A stretch of DNA of 64,000 bases from NCBI GenBank assembly GCA_016125075.1, contig WGMO01000013.1:1-64000 (forward strand), written 5' to 3'. The notes under the pieces were generated by a model that did no database searches, was not told the DNA's origin, and saw only the letters and a program-made list of their open reading frames with translations. Source of the DNA: Terrimonas sp. (lineage in GTDB: Bacteria; Bacteroidota; Bacteroidia; Chitinophagales; Chitinophagaceae). A program made the translations under genes and the position numbers. How positions within the stretch are numbered: the first letter of the stretch is position 1; the number at the start of each line of letters is the position of its first letter. This document shows, piece by piece, positions 9,177 to 19,300 of this stretch.

Positions 9177-10736
9177 TCATTTTACCAGTATCTTTTCCAG
9201 TTCTTCCAGTGATTTGCCTTTTGTTTCCGGTAATTTCCAAATCACAAACAACAAACCCAGTACCGCAAAGGCGCCATATAACATAAAGGTCCCGGCGCTA
9301 CCGAGGGTATTTAATTCCCATGGGAATAATAACTGGACCAGGAAACTGACCGCAGAATTGATAAAGCCCACAAAGGAAATAGCAAGGCCCCGGATTTTAT
9401 TGGGAAATAATTCAGAGAATAACACCCACATGACCGGGCCCAGCGATACGGCAAATGAAGCTACAAAACCAAGGATCCCAATCAGGATCAGGGTTGGGTT
9501 CATTTTGATGGCAGCCGTGATCATATCGGATTCAAATTTCTTGGCGTCATCGGCACCAAGGCTGGTTTTGATCGCAGCTTTATAGTCAATATCGCTCGTG
9601 AATGTCTTTCCTTTTAAGTCGGCCAGCTTTTCCACAGGAACCGTTGCCGGTAATTTAGCCATGGAAGCATCGCTCAGGGTATAGGTGGCGGAGTTGAAAC
9701 CATAGGATAGTAAAAACATACTGACAGCTACACCGGTAACACCGGTTACCAGTAAAAATTTCCTGCCCAGCTTATCGATGAGCAACATGGCCACTACGGT
9801 AAATACCAGGTTGATAACGCCGACCAGGATGGCCTGCACAAAGGAGGCATCTGTTCCGATACCGGATTGTTCAAAGATCATAGGGGCATAAAAGAATACC
9901 GAATTGATCCCGGTTATTTGTTGCAGGACAGCCACCACGATCCCGATCGTCAGTACCAGCCGCATGGACGGGATAAACAATTTTTTTAATGACGCCTTCT
10001 CCTTCGGCTGATCATTGTTGATACTATCCCGGACCTCTGTTATTTCTTTTTCTGCCGACTCGGCATCACCAAACCGCTTCATGATCTTCAGTGCATCATC
10101 AAAACGACCTTTCATGATCAGCCAGCGGGGGCTTTGGGGCACAAAGAGTAACCCGAAGAAATAGAGGACGGCCGGCAGGAATTCGATCCCCAGCATCCAT
10201 CTCCAGTTATATTCTTTGATTCCCAGTGACTGTACCCAGGAAGCCTCTGAAGAGCCAAAACTTAAAATAAGATAATTGGTAAAAAAGGCCACTGTAATAC
10301 CCAATACGATATTCAACTGGTTAAAAGATACCATTTTGCCCCTCACTTTAGCCGGGGAAATTTCTGCGATATACATGGGGGCCAGGATCAGGGATGCGCC
10401 AACCCCTAAACCACCGATCATGCGGGCGATCACCAGAATCAGAAAAGTCGGTGCTATGGCCGATAGCAACGCTGATACCGCGTATAAGACAGCGGCATAT
10501 TTCAGGACCACCCTTCGTCCAAACCTGTCACTGACAGGGCCTGCAAACATCATGGCCGCAGTTGCTGTTAAGGAGAGGGAAGCCACAGACCATCCCAGTT
10601 CCAGTTTTGTTAAATGGAATTCTGGTTCGATGAATTTTATGACGCCTGAAATAACAGATGCATCAAAACCCATTAAGAAACCACCGAGGGCAACCACGAG
10701 GGCAATACGAACCACCGAATTATTATGCTTGGCCAT
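9177..10736 (-). CDS. Sugar porter family MFS transporter
   Basis: A 12-helix sugar porter with the family marks: DRFGRR after TM2 (70-75), PQSPRWL (200-206), QQITGIN in TM7 (272-278), DKLGRK (321-326) and a C-terminal PETKGKS. It should move a mono- or oligosaccharide through the inner membrane, probably with protons. In this operon the likely cargo is glucose or short beta-1,3-gluco-oligosaccharides released by the GH16 enzymes. The loop between TM9 and TM10 (about 348-413) is unusually long and charged, and would face the periplasm. The substrate is inferred only from context. Confidence 0.9.
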   Translation of the reverse strand: MAKHNNSVVRIALVVALGGFLMGFDASVISGVIKFIEPEFHLTKLELGWSVASLSLTATAAMMFAGPVSDRFGRRVVLKYAAVLYAVSALLSAIAPTFLILVIARMIGGLGVGASLILAPMYIAEISPAKVRGKMVSFNQLNIVLGITVAFFTNYLILSFGSSEASWVQSLGIKEYNWRWMLGIEFLPAVLYFFGLLFVPQSPRWLIMKGRFDDALKIMKRFGDAESAEKEITEVRDSINNDQPKEKASLKKLFIPSMRLVLTIGIVVAVLQQITGINSVFFYAPMIFEQSGIGTDASFVQAILVGVINLVFTVVAMLLIDKLGRKFLLVTGVTGVAVSMFLLSYGFNSATYTLSDASMAKLPATVPVEKLADLKGKTFTSDIDYKAAIKTSLGADDAKKFESDMITAAIKMNPTLILIGILGFVASFAVSLGPVMWVLFSELFPNKIRGLAISFVGFINSAVSFLVQLLFPWELNTLGSAGTFMLYGAFAVLGLLFVIWKLPETKGKSLEELEKILVK

Positions 10737-10763
10737 AGATAATATTTAAAGAATAGAATAAGT

Positions 10764-10781
10764 TACCGTTCAGAAACGGTA
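10764..10781 (-). other. Intercistronic hairpin
   Basis: TACCGTT, loop CAGA, AACGGTA form a perfect 7-bp stem between the PKD-GH16 gene and the sugar porter gene. There is no T-run, so it is more likely an RNA-processing or stability element that sets relative expression inside the operon than a terminator. Visible in sequence only; function is inference. Confidence 0.45.
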
Positions 10782-10814
10782 GCATCAGATTTTACGCAAT
10801 GATTTTATGGGCAT

Positions 10815-11834
10815 TTATTGGTATACCCTGATATAATCTATTTCCATTTGGGCACTGGTAAAAGCCGGATCGACAGTTCCTCCAAAATTACCTCCCATGG
10901 CCACATTTAGAATAATAAAGAAATTCTGGTTAAAAGGCAACGGAGCCGAATTGGCAAAAGTGTAAAACACCGCACCGTCTACTGAAAATTTAATGGATGA
11001 TGTTGTCCATTCTGCCGCATAGGTATGAAATTCCGTTGTTGCGTTTGCAATGGTCACTGTACCACCATCGGCATTTCCACCGGAATGCCCGGGGTGATGA
11101 ACCGTACCAAAGATTTTATTTAATTGGTTCCCTACATGTTCCATGACGTCGATCTCACCACAGGCGGGCCATCCAACCGTATTGATATTATTGCCCAGCA
11201 TCCAGATGGCCGGCCATGTACCCCCGCCGGCTGGCAATTTAGCCCTGGCTTCAATTTTACCGTATTTGAAGGAATATTTATCCCTGGAAAGCAATCGTGC
11301 AGACGTATAGGGGCTGCCCATATAATTTTCCTTGGTCGCGATAATTTTTAAGGTGCCATTGGAAACGGAGGCATTCTCCAACCGGTTGGTATAATATTGC
11401 AATTCCGCATTCCCCCAGCCACCGGCACCAATATCAAAACCCCATTTGGAAGGGTTGGGTGTACCGGGTGCATCAAACTCATCCGACCATACCAGGGTCA
11501 ATGTAACCGATACAATTATCTGGATGGATTTGGAAACCGTTTGCCCCCCTGCACTTTTAGCAGTGACTTTCACGGTATAACTTCCTGAAGCCGGATATTT
11601 ATAGGTTACAACACCCGAAGGGACCGTTGCAAAAATTCCATTACCATAGTCATACTCATACGAAACCGCATTGGTGGCCGATGCCGTAAAATCAACGTTT
11701 CCACTATTATCCGCCCTCACCACCGCATTGACAACTAAGTTGGAAGGAGGGGTATTATTGACCCCGCTATTATTTTTTTTGCAGGAGCTGAATAGCGCTC
11801 CTGCAAAAAAAATGAATATGAAAATTTTACGCAT
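10815..11834 (-). CDS. PKD-GH16 endo-beta-1,3-glucanase lipoprotein
   Basis: Lipoprotein signal (MRKIFIFIFFAGALFSSCKK, Cys18), a PKD domain at about residues 32-108, then a GH16 catalytic domain (about 112-339) with EIDVME at 227-232 preceded by WPAIWMLG. The PKD module usually acts as a spacer or weak glycan binder on surface enzymes. It is the first enzyme after the four SusC/SusD/binding-lipoprotein genes, and 4 bases separate it from the PKD lipoprotein upstream, so it is probably the surface endo-glucanase that makes oligosaccharides for SusCD uptake. Confidence 0.92.
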   Translation of the reverse strand: MRKIFIFIFFAGALFSSCKKNNSGVNNTPPSNLVVNAVVRADNSGNVDFTASATNAVSYEYDYGNGIFATVPSGVVTYKYPASGSYTVKVTAKSAGGQTVSKSIQIIVSVTLTLVWSDEFDAPGTPNPSKWGFDIGAGGWGNAELQYYTNRLENASVSNGTLKIIATKENYMGSPYTSARLLSRDKYSFKYGKIEARAKLPAGGGTWPAIWMLGNNINTVGWPACGEIDVMEHVGNQLNKIFGTVHHPGHSGGNADGGTVTIANATTEFHTYAAEWTTSSIKFSVDGAVFYTFANSAPLPFNQNFFIILNVAMGGNFGGTVDPAFTSAQMEIDYIRVYQ

Positions 11835-11838
11835 GGTC

Positions 11839-12738
11839 CTATGGTTTTACGATTAACTTCTGGTACCAGGAATTTCCGTCACTACCGATATTCCGCAGGG
11901 ATACGGTAGTAGGGGTAATATCCAGTATCTCATAAGTCGTTCCGCCGGTTCCAAAATTAATGATCCCATTGCCCGGAACCATAAACTGGATTTGGGTGGA
12001 TACAGCAGCGGTAGAACCGGATGTGGCATCCATGAAAGCCAGTTGTTTGTTTCCGCCTGTACTGATCGGGTAACAGCCATCACCACCCGCAACACCATAA
12101 AAAGCGGTTGAAGCACCAATGGAAAATGAAGCGCCTTTATTATCGATCGACATGAAGATCCTTCCATTCGCATCTTTGGAGAATGTGATTTCATCATCAT
12201 AGGCGCAGGCCTCCCTTGAATTAGGTGTGGCTGCATACCAAATGGGCGCAAACTGATCAGAGGGTCCCACACCAAAATGGCCGGGGGCATCATGATCTGT
12301 GATCCAGACTTTGGAAGTCCCGTTGGTAAGGTCAGCAACGATGAAAGCAGGAATTTCAAATGCCACGAAAACTGTAACAGATTTACTGATGGTTGAAATA
12401 ACACCACCTGTTCCGATTGCATTGGCCGTAATGGTATAATCGTAAGTACCCGGGTTTGTGAACTTGTATGCAATGGTACCGGAAGGAACCACCTTGGTGA
12501 CCCCATTGCCAAAATCGATATTATAGGTGAGTGCATTTTCGGCGGTAACCGTAATATTGACGGTACCGGATCCATCCCCATTGGGATTGGAAGCATCCGT
12601 ACCCACCACTTCGGTGGTGATGGTCAGACCCGATGGCGTCTTGATATCACCGAAAGAATATTTTTCTTTTTTGCAACTTACCACCCCGACCAGGAAAGCG
12701 ATAAAAATGATTGCAATGGGTTTTATTTTGGTCATCAT
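11839..12738 (-). CDS. PKD-domain surface lipoprotein, probable glycan-binding protein
   Basis: Lipoprotein signal with VVSCKKEK (Cys22), a PKD-like domain (about residues 35-125), and a C-terminal beta-rich domain (about 128-299) containing DHDAPGHFGVGP and many aromatic and Gly residues. No glycosidase motif is visible. It lies between the multi-module binding lipoprotein and the PKD-GH16 enzyme, in the position where Bacteroidota loci encode surface glycan-binding proteins (SusE/F-like in role, not in sequence). A role in holding beta-glucan at the cell surface is inferred. Confidence 0.75.
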   Translation of the reverse strand: MMTKIKPIAIIFIAFLVGVVSCKKEKYSFGDIKTPSGLTITTEVVGTDASNPNGDGSGTVNITVTAENALTYNIDFGNGVTKVVPSGTIAYKFTNPGTYDYTITANAIGTGGVISTISKSVTVFVAFEIPAFIVADLTNGTSKVWITDHDAPGHFGVGPSDQFAPIWYAATPNSREACAYDDEITFSKDANGRIFMSIDNKGASFSIGASTAFYGVAGGDGCYPISTGGNKQLAFMDATSGSTAAVSTQIQFMVPGNGIINFGTGGTTYEILDITPTTVSLRNIGSDGNSWYQKLIVKP

Positions 12739-12756
12739 GATTACTTATTTTTTATA

Positions 12757-14826
12757 TTAATTAAGTCTGATATCATCAAAAAGGAATGTGAAATTGGCGG
12801 TGCCATCTCCCATGGTTCCATTGTCAAAAATCAAAACCACTTTTTGGTAGGAGTTCGCTGTATTGATCGCACTATAATCAAATGTCAGGTCCTCCCATGC
12901 ATTGGCCACGGTGGTCAACACCTCTTTTTCAAAACTAATGGCACCATTATTCAGGTTCTCCACTTTCAGCAGCACTTTGGCTCCCACCCTGGGTGAAAAA
13001 ACTTTCATCCGCATGGTGGTTGACCCTGAAAAATTGATCGGTGAAGCAAGGGCAATCCAGCTTCCACCCCATGGCTGACCGGCATTCTTGACCATTTTGC
13101 CCACCATGGCACTGGTATTGATACCCCCCGACTGAGGATTAGCAATTACCGTAACATCACCCCCGTCAAAATTGGTGAATGTATAGTTCAAGGTGCTGGA
13201 TTCGAAATCGAGTGGTAAAGCCAGGCCCGCAACATTGGAAGAAAGAAATTCCACATCATCCCAGTAAAAAACCTTTCCATTTCCAGCTGTATTAAAATCA
13301 AAGAAAATAGAGGCTTTATCATAAGTACTCGCCAGGTTCAAAGTGGCGGTACCGGTAGCTTCATTGGCAAAATCAAAAATCAAGGTCTCCCAGGCATTCA
13401 CTGCTGTTGTCACGGCTTCGGTTTCTACCGATACATTCACATTATTCCTGTTTTCCACTTTCAGGCGGACCGGTAATCCCGCAGCAGGAGAATATACTTT
13501 AACACTCATTTGTGTAGCGCTGGCAGAAAAAGGAATCGGAGAGGTGAAACCTGCCCCAATGGTCGTTCCGGCCCAGGTTTCTGCACCACTTGGTTTGGTA
13601 GTCTTTTTTACTTTATTGGCCGCATTATCAGGGTCGACCGCATCCTGGGTCTGGTTTCCACCAAAATCAGTAATGGCATAATTCACACCGGGCAGATCAA
13701 ATGTTACCGGTAAATCCAATAAGCTTACCGGAAGCTGGTTGGTCTGCCTGATATCATCAAACAGGAAGGTGAAATTAGCTGAGCCATCGCCCACAGTACC
13801 TAATTCAAAAATCAATACGATCTTCTGGTAGGAATTCGCCGTGTTAATGGCATTATAGTCAAAAACAAGATCTTCCCATTGATTCGCAACGGTTGTAGCG
13901 GTCTCTTTCTCAAAGCTGATACTACCATCCGTAGCATTCTCCACTTTCAGGAGCACCTTTGCCCCCACCCTGGGAGAAAAAACTTTCATCCTGAAAACCT
14001 TATTGACCGAAAAATCAATAGGCTGTCCCAAAGTGATAAAACTTCCGCCCCATACCTCCGGTGCATTCTTGACCATCTTACCAACTTTGGCGCTGGTATT
14101 GATACCTCCGGATTGCGGGTTGCTGATCACTGTTGCATCACCTCCTCCAAAATTCGTAAACGCATAATTAATAGTAGGTGACTCAAAATCGAGCGGCAAT
14201 AAAATAGGATCAACGATTGTGATGGTTTTTGTTACTTCTGTGGTAGCCGCGCCGCCACTCAAAGCAACCACCTTTACGTCGTAGGTTCCGACAGCAGCAT
14301 ATACATGGCTTACGGTCTGTCCTTCGAGGAAGGAAACCGGCACCTCATTGGGAACATCCCCAAAATAAACTTTGAAATTGGTTTCATAGATGGCTGTTGC
14401 TGAAACATTCACTTTAAAATTATTTGCCACATCGACGACCACACTGGCATCCAGGTTTTCCGGTGCCCGGAAAGAAACGGTCAGCTGTTGTGTGACTTCG
14501 GCTGTTTTACCCGTAATTCCATGCCCCACCACTTTTACGGGATATACCCCTTCCGCATAAGTATGCTGGGTATTTTTACCGGGTAATACTTTTACCGGAT
14601 CAGGAGTGGCATCGCCATAATAGATATCATAAGACCCGGCCCCTTCTCCGTTAGGAGTAATAGTGACCAACCCGGAATTATCCTGGGTGATCTCAAACAG
14701 CACGGACAGTTGATCGGGTGATGCAGCACTGTTTAAAAAGGAAACATCATTGTAGGTTTCTTTTTTACAGCTTAGTGCCACAAGTAACACAAAAGCCAGG
14801 CTGAAAAAATATTTAAACACTTTCAT
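12757..14826 (-). CDS. Multi-module surface glycan-binding lipoprotein (2 PKD-like + 3 CBM-like modules)
   Basis: Lipoprotein signal (LLVALSCKKE, Cys20), two PKD/Ig-like domains (about 37-118 and 121-205), then three beta-sandwich modules at about 208-361, 368-528 and 535-689. Modules 1 and 3 are roughly three-quarters identical by eye, sharing for example NPQSGGINTSA and FSPRVGAKVLLKVEN; module 2 is clearly more distant. Each ends in a DD-containing strand (FLFDDIR, YWDDVEF). The architecture is that of a non-catalytic binding protein directly downstream of susD. The modules resemble glycan-binding beta-sandwiches seen in laminarin loci, but I cannot assign a numbered CBM family. Confidence 0.8.
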   Translation of the reverse strand: MKVFKYFFSLAFVLLVALSCKKETYNDVSFLNSAASPDQLSVLFEITQDNSGLVTITPNGEGAGSYDIYYGDATPDPVKVLPGKNTQHTYAEGVYPVKVVGHGITGKTAEVTQQLTVSFRAPENLDASVVVDVANNFKVNVSATAIYETNFKVYFGDVPNEVPVSFLEGQTVSHVYAAVGTYDVKVVALSGGAATTEVTKTITIVDPILLPLDFESPTINYAFTNFGGGDATVISNPQSGGINTSAKVGKMVKNAPEVWGGSFITLGQPIDFSVNKVFRMKVFSPRVGAKVLLKVENATDGSISFEKETATTVANQWEDLVFDYNAINTANSYQKIVLIFELGTVGDGSANFTFLFDDIRQTNQLPVSLLDLPVTFDLPGVNYAITDFGGNQTQDAVDPDNAANKVKKTTKPSGAETWAGTTIGAGFTSPIPFSASATQMSVKVYSPAAGLPVRLKVENRNNVNVSVETEAVTTAVNAWETLIFDFANEATGTATLNLASTYDKASIFFDFNTAGNGKVFYWDDVEFLSSNVAGLALPLDFESSTLNYTFTNFDGGDVTVIANPQSGGINTSAMVGKMVKNAGQPWGGSWIALASPINFSGSTTMRMKVFSPRVGAKVLLKVENLNNGAISFEKEVLTTVANAWEDLTFDYSAINTANSYQKVVLIFDNGTMGDGTANFTFLFDDIRLN
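12760..13224 (-). repeat. Internal repeat copy (module 3 of the binding lipoprotein)
   Basis: Codes for residues 535-689 of the binding lipoprotein and is closely similar to 13744-14205 (module 1). The two differ from the intervening module 2, so it is either a recent duplication or gene conversion between non-adjacent modules. Confidence 0.8.
13744..14205 (-). repeat. Internal repeat copy (module 1 of the binding lipoprotein)
   Basis: Codes for residues 208-361 of the binding lipoprotein and matches 12760-13224 closely at both DNA and protein level, including a shared segment encoding FSPRVGAKVLLKVEN. Confidence 0.8.
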
Positions 14827-14852
14827 AATTTTTTAATTTAAATAGTTATTGA

Positions 14853-16364
14853 TCAGTATCCCGGGTTTTGCGTTAACCCTGAAATATCAATTTCTGTCTG
14901 GGGAATCGGAAACAGTTCATTTTTCCCGGTAACAAATCCTGTTATCTTAGCAGCCGCCCTGCCTGTTCTTACCAGGTCAAAGAAACGGTCACCTTCCATG
15001 GCCAGTTCCAGTCTTCTTTCATCGAGAATGGCCTGGTACAATGCAGTGCCGGTGGCATTGATATCATGCAGGTTATCATTGAATGCCCTTCTTCTCACCA
15101 GGTTCAGGTAGGTTTGTGCCTTGGTGTCATTAGGGGAAGCAGCCTTATTATTAGCTTCTGCTGCCATCAACAACACATCTGAATAACGGATGATCCTGAA
15201 ATTATTGAGATAGTTCAGTTCTACCTGGCCGGAAGTTTCGCCTTTACGGGGCAGGTATTTCTGATTATACAAACCGGTGTTTTTATACGGTGCCACCTGG
15301 TAGGTAATATTAAAGGAAGGATTGGCATTCTTATACGCTTCGATATCCAGTACCGTAACATCTTTCCGCTGATCGCCCGCAGTATAAGCGTTGGCCAGGT
15401 CCTGCGTGGGAAGATTGGTGCTCCAACCAGCTGCATATGGCATGGCAGCAGAACCATTCAAACCTCTGATCCCGCATTGCTGAACGGCATAATTACCCTG
15501 TCCTTTGGTAACGCCGCCCCAGTTATAATAAGGAGAAATATTAGAATACTGAATTTCAAATACCGACTCAGGACCATTCTCCCCGGAAGCCAGGAATATG
15601 GAACCATAATTCTGCACCAGGCTGAAAGCATTGGAGGTAATAACATTCTCCAGCATCGCAGCTGCTTCCGTGAATTTATTTTGATATAAGTATACCTTAC
15701 CCAGCAAGGCCTGGGCGGCGTATTTGGTGATCCTGCCTTTCTGAGCCTGAATAGCCGGTAAGGCGGCAATTGCACTGGTAAGATCAGCTTCTACCTGTGC
15801 GTAGACTTCAGCTTTGGGTGAACGGGTGAGATTTTTTGAATCACTAAGACTTAAACGCCTGTCAGTAAACAAAGGCACATCCCCGAAAAACTTCACCAGG
15901 TGGAAATAATAATAGGCCCTGAGGAAATAGACTTCCCCGTACAAGGCATCCTTCCCGGCAAAACTGATGCTTTCCCCGGCAGGATTCAGGTCCTTATACT
16001 GTAACAGGTAATTGGCCCTGTTTACCCCTTCATAAGCTGATTGCCATAATTCAGTGAGTGTGGAATTGACAGGTGTCAATGTATAATCGTCGATCTGTTG
16101 CAGGGAAAGCACATCTGACGCATTTTCTCCACCGCTTACCGCATTATCAGAAGCGATTTCACCGACCGGCACAGCCTGGTTAAGCCATTGCAGGGGCGTG
16201 TACACGCTGATCGCCATGGTTCGATAATCGCTTTCAGATTTTAAATAATCCAGTTCTGTGATCCTGAAATCTTCATGGGGATTATAATCCAGCCATTTTT
16301 TACAGGAGGTAAACAGCGTAGCCAGAAAAACCAGGCTGAGTATTTTAATTTGAATGTTCTTCAT
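14853..16364 (-). CDS. SusD/RagB family nutrient-binding outer membrane lipoprotein
   Basis: A 503-residue SusD homologue with lipoprotein signal (LATLFTSCKKWLDY, Cys21) and typical family segments: TELWQSAYEGVNRANYLL, RAYYYFHLVKFFGDVPL and the C-terminal DERRLELAMEGDRFFDLVRTG. SusD proteins form the lid of the SusC transporter and bind the glycan at the surface. It lies 24 bases downstream of susC, as is standard for these pairs. The ligand is inferred to be beta-1,3-glucan from the GH16, GH17 and phosphorylase genes downstream. Confidence 0.96.
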   Translation of the reverse strand: MKNIQIKILSLVFLATLFTSCKKWLDYNPHEDFRITELDYLKSESDYRTMAISVYTPLQWLNQAVPVGEIASDNAVSGGENASDVLSLQQIDDYTLTPVNSTLTELWQSAYEGVNRANYLLQYKDLNPAGESISFAGKDALYGEVYFLRAYYYFHLVKFFGDVPLFTDRRLSLSDSKNLTRSPKAEVYAQVEADLTSAIAALPAIQAQKGRITKYAAQALLGKVYLYQNKFTEAAAMLENVITSNAFSLVQNYGSIFLASGENGPESVFEIQYSNISPYYNWGGVTKGQGNYAVQQCGIRGLNGSAAMPYAAGWSTNLPTQDLANAYTAGDQRKDVTVLDIEAYKNANPSFNITYQVAPYKNTGLYNQKYLPRKGETSGQVELNYLNNFRIIRYSDVLLMAAEANNKAASPNDTKAQTYLNLVRRRAFNDNLHDINATGTALYQAILDERRLELAMEGDRFFDLVRTGRAAAKITGFVTGKNELFPIPQTEIDISGLTQNPGY

Positions 16365-16388
16365 TGTACTAATATTTTAATGGAAGGT

Positions 16389-19300
16389 TTATAATTTGAT
16401 ATCAAGACCAAAAGAATAGATCCTCGACTGCGGATAAGCACCCCGGTCTACACCCGTATCCAAAATACCACCGGCGATCTCAGGATCATACCCGGAATAT
16501 TTTGTAAAGATGAAAGCATTTTTTACCTGGGCATATATCCGCAATTTGCTGAATACTTTTCTGGTAACGGATGCCGGGAAAGTATAGCCTAACTGGATAT
16601 TCTTGACCTTAATGAATGAACCATCTTCCACATACCGGTCTGAAACACGGATATTACTGTTGGCATCTGTAAAAGAATACCGGGGGTTGCGGGCATCATT
16701 GGTAGTGCCTTCGCCGGTCCACCGGGCCAGTACTGCCCTGTATTTATTGGTATAGTTCGCATTTCTTTCATAGGCCCTGTACACATCATTACCGACAGAA
16801 GCATAGGTGAATGCGTTGAAATCAAAATTCTTATACTCAAGGTTCAGGTTCCATCCCATGGTAAAATCAGGGAAGGGGTCTCCGATCTTGGTTTGATCCT
16901 CTGCATTGATAACACCATCCTTATTCATATCCACGAAACGGATATCACCAGGTTGTGCACCGGGCTGTAAGGCACCGTTTGAAACCTCGGTAGCATTCTG
17001 GAATAAGCCGTCTGTCTTATACCCGTAAAAATATCCGGGCGCCGAACCTTTTTCAAAAACGGTGACACTTTGTGACTGGCCGTTGAAATAGTAACCGCCA
17101 AAGATCTTGGCCGTACCATCATCATTGGTGGCCGTAACCACGTTTTTAGAAGTAGTAAACGTAAGGGAGGTGTTCAGTTTGAAGTTCTTGCCGATAGATT
17201 CCATATAGGTCAAAGTCGCATCAAGTCCGGAGCTTTTTGTAGAACCGATATTGGCGGTAGGGATCGGAACCGTTCCCAGGTAAAGGGAGGCAGAAGGAGT
17301 AAACAATAAACCATCTACTTCCTTACGGAAATAATCTGCCGACAAGGAAAACCTTCTGTTTAAGAATGTCATGTCAAAACCCACATTGGTCTGTAATTGT
17401 TTTTCCCACCGTAAAGCATCATTGGCAGCTGAACCAACAGTTGAACCCGGGTAAAAGATATTATCAAATGTGTACCCGTTACTGTTGGGAGGATTGGCAT
17501 AGCTGGGGCCGCCGGTAACGATACCCACAAACTGGGGGCTCACGTTTTCATTTCCGATCGAACCATAGCTTCCCCTGATTTTAAGGTTATCGATAAAATC
17601 AGAATGGAAGAAATCTTCTTTGCTCACTACCCAGCCCAAAGAACCGGAGAAGAAATTAGCATATTTGTTATCGATACCGAATGCATAAGATCCGTCACGA
17701 CGGGCTGTAAAGGAAGCCAGGTATTTATCCCTGTAATCATAATTGATCCGGGTAAAGAAAGAGAGGTTCCTTCTGAAATACTGGTAATAATATCCTGCCA
17801 GCGCATTGGTATTGGTGGCTGAATTATTCCCGGTAGCCGCTGTAAAATCGGCAAATTCCCAGGAATTGAAAGGTACATCCTGCCTGCTGGCGCCGGCAGC
17901 ATTGCCTGACACTTTCGCCAGTGAGAAGCCCAGTACCGTTTCAAAATTATGTTCCCTGTTGATGGAGAAATTATAATTGGCAAAAGATTCCCAGGTATAA
18001 TTAAAGTTGCTGGTCTTTTCATGCGACACGCTGTTATGCTTTCCTGTTACCGGAGATCCATCAGCATTCATGGAGTTATCAACATTGTTCAACCCGTAAA
18101 ATACAAGCGGGGTAAAGCTTTTGGCATTCCCATCATATTTAGTGTATCCGAAACGGGAAGTAACACGCAGGTTCTTAATGATCTCATACTGGAGCTCGAA
18201 TTTTCCGTAAAGTTTGTTACCTACATTCTTATTATAGGTATTATCCAGTTTGGTAAGCGGGTTGAAAATTTCAGACAACAGCAGGTTGCTGAAGCCATAC
18301 TTACCAACCGTATTCGGAACATTGTTATAAACAGGAACAGTAGGGTCATAATTCAACGCACTGCCGATCACACTGTTAAATGAATTTTCCTGAATCCCTT
18401 TTGAATCCAGGATAACAGCGGTGGTATTCAGGATGAATTTGAGTTTGCTGGTAATATCAAAGTTCAGGTTGGCGGTAAAATTACCCCTGTCAAATCTTGA
18501 TTTATCATTACCCCCCACAATTCCTCCCTGGTTGAGGTAACCAGCAGAAAGGAAATAAGACATCCGCTCTCCACCTCCACGGGCCGATACCGTATGCGTC
18601 TGCATGGATGCGGTCTTGAAGATCTCTTTTTGCCAGTCCGTACCGGTGCCGATGACAGATAGGTCGGGGAAAATAACATTTCCGCCGGCTACCGTACTTC
18701 CTTCGTTGATCATAGCGGCATATTCTGTAGCATTCAATACACCAATCGTATTGACGACTTCCTGTATACCATAATTACTATTAAAGGTGATATCTTTTTT
18801 TTGATTTTTCCTGCCGGATTTGGTCGTAACAACGATTACCCCGTTTCCGCCTTTCACACCATAAATGGCGGTAGTGGCTGCATCTTTCAATACATTGATC
18901 GACTCGATATCTGCTGCATTGATGGAATTCAGATCGGTGAGTGATTGAGGTACCCCGTCAATAATGACCACCGGGTCAGTACCGGAGAATGAAGGAATAC
19001 CCCTGATCAGCACGGTGGGTTTGGAACCGGGAGATCCGCTTTGAATCACGTTGACCCCGGCAGCCCTTCCCTGCAGGGCCTCTTCCGTTCTCACAGGTTT
19101 TAACTTTTCAATGTCTCCGGCCTTGATCGTGGAAATAGCCCCCGACACTTTTGTGATTTTCTGTGTACCATATCCTACCACTACTACATCGGAGAGCGTG
19201 GTGACCGCACTTTCTTCCAGAGAAAAATTGACCGGCCCGGCCTGTTGAATTTTTTGTTCGATACTGGCCAGTCCCACAAAGGAGACTACAATCGATGAGC

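Noticed and set aside
11853-12596. 247-codon open frame on the minus strand inside the PKD lipoprotein gene
   Set aside because: It is a shifted-frame shadow of the 11839-12738 gene; its composition is unnatural (rich in Pro, Met and Leu) and it has no signal or motif.
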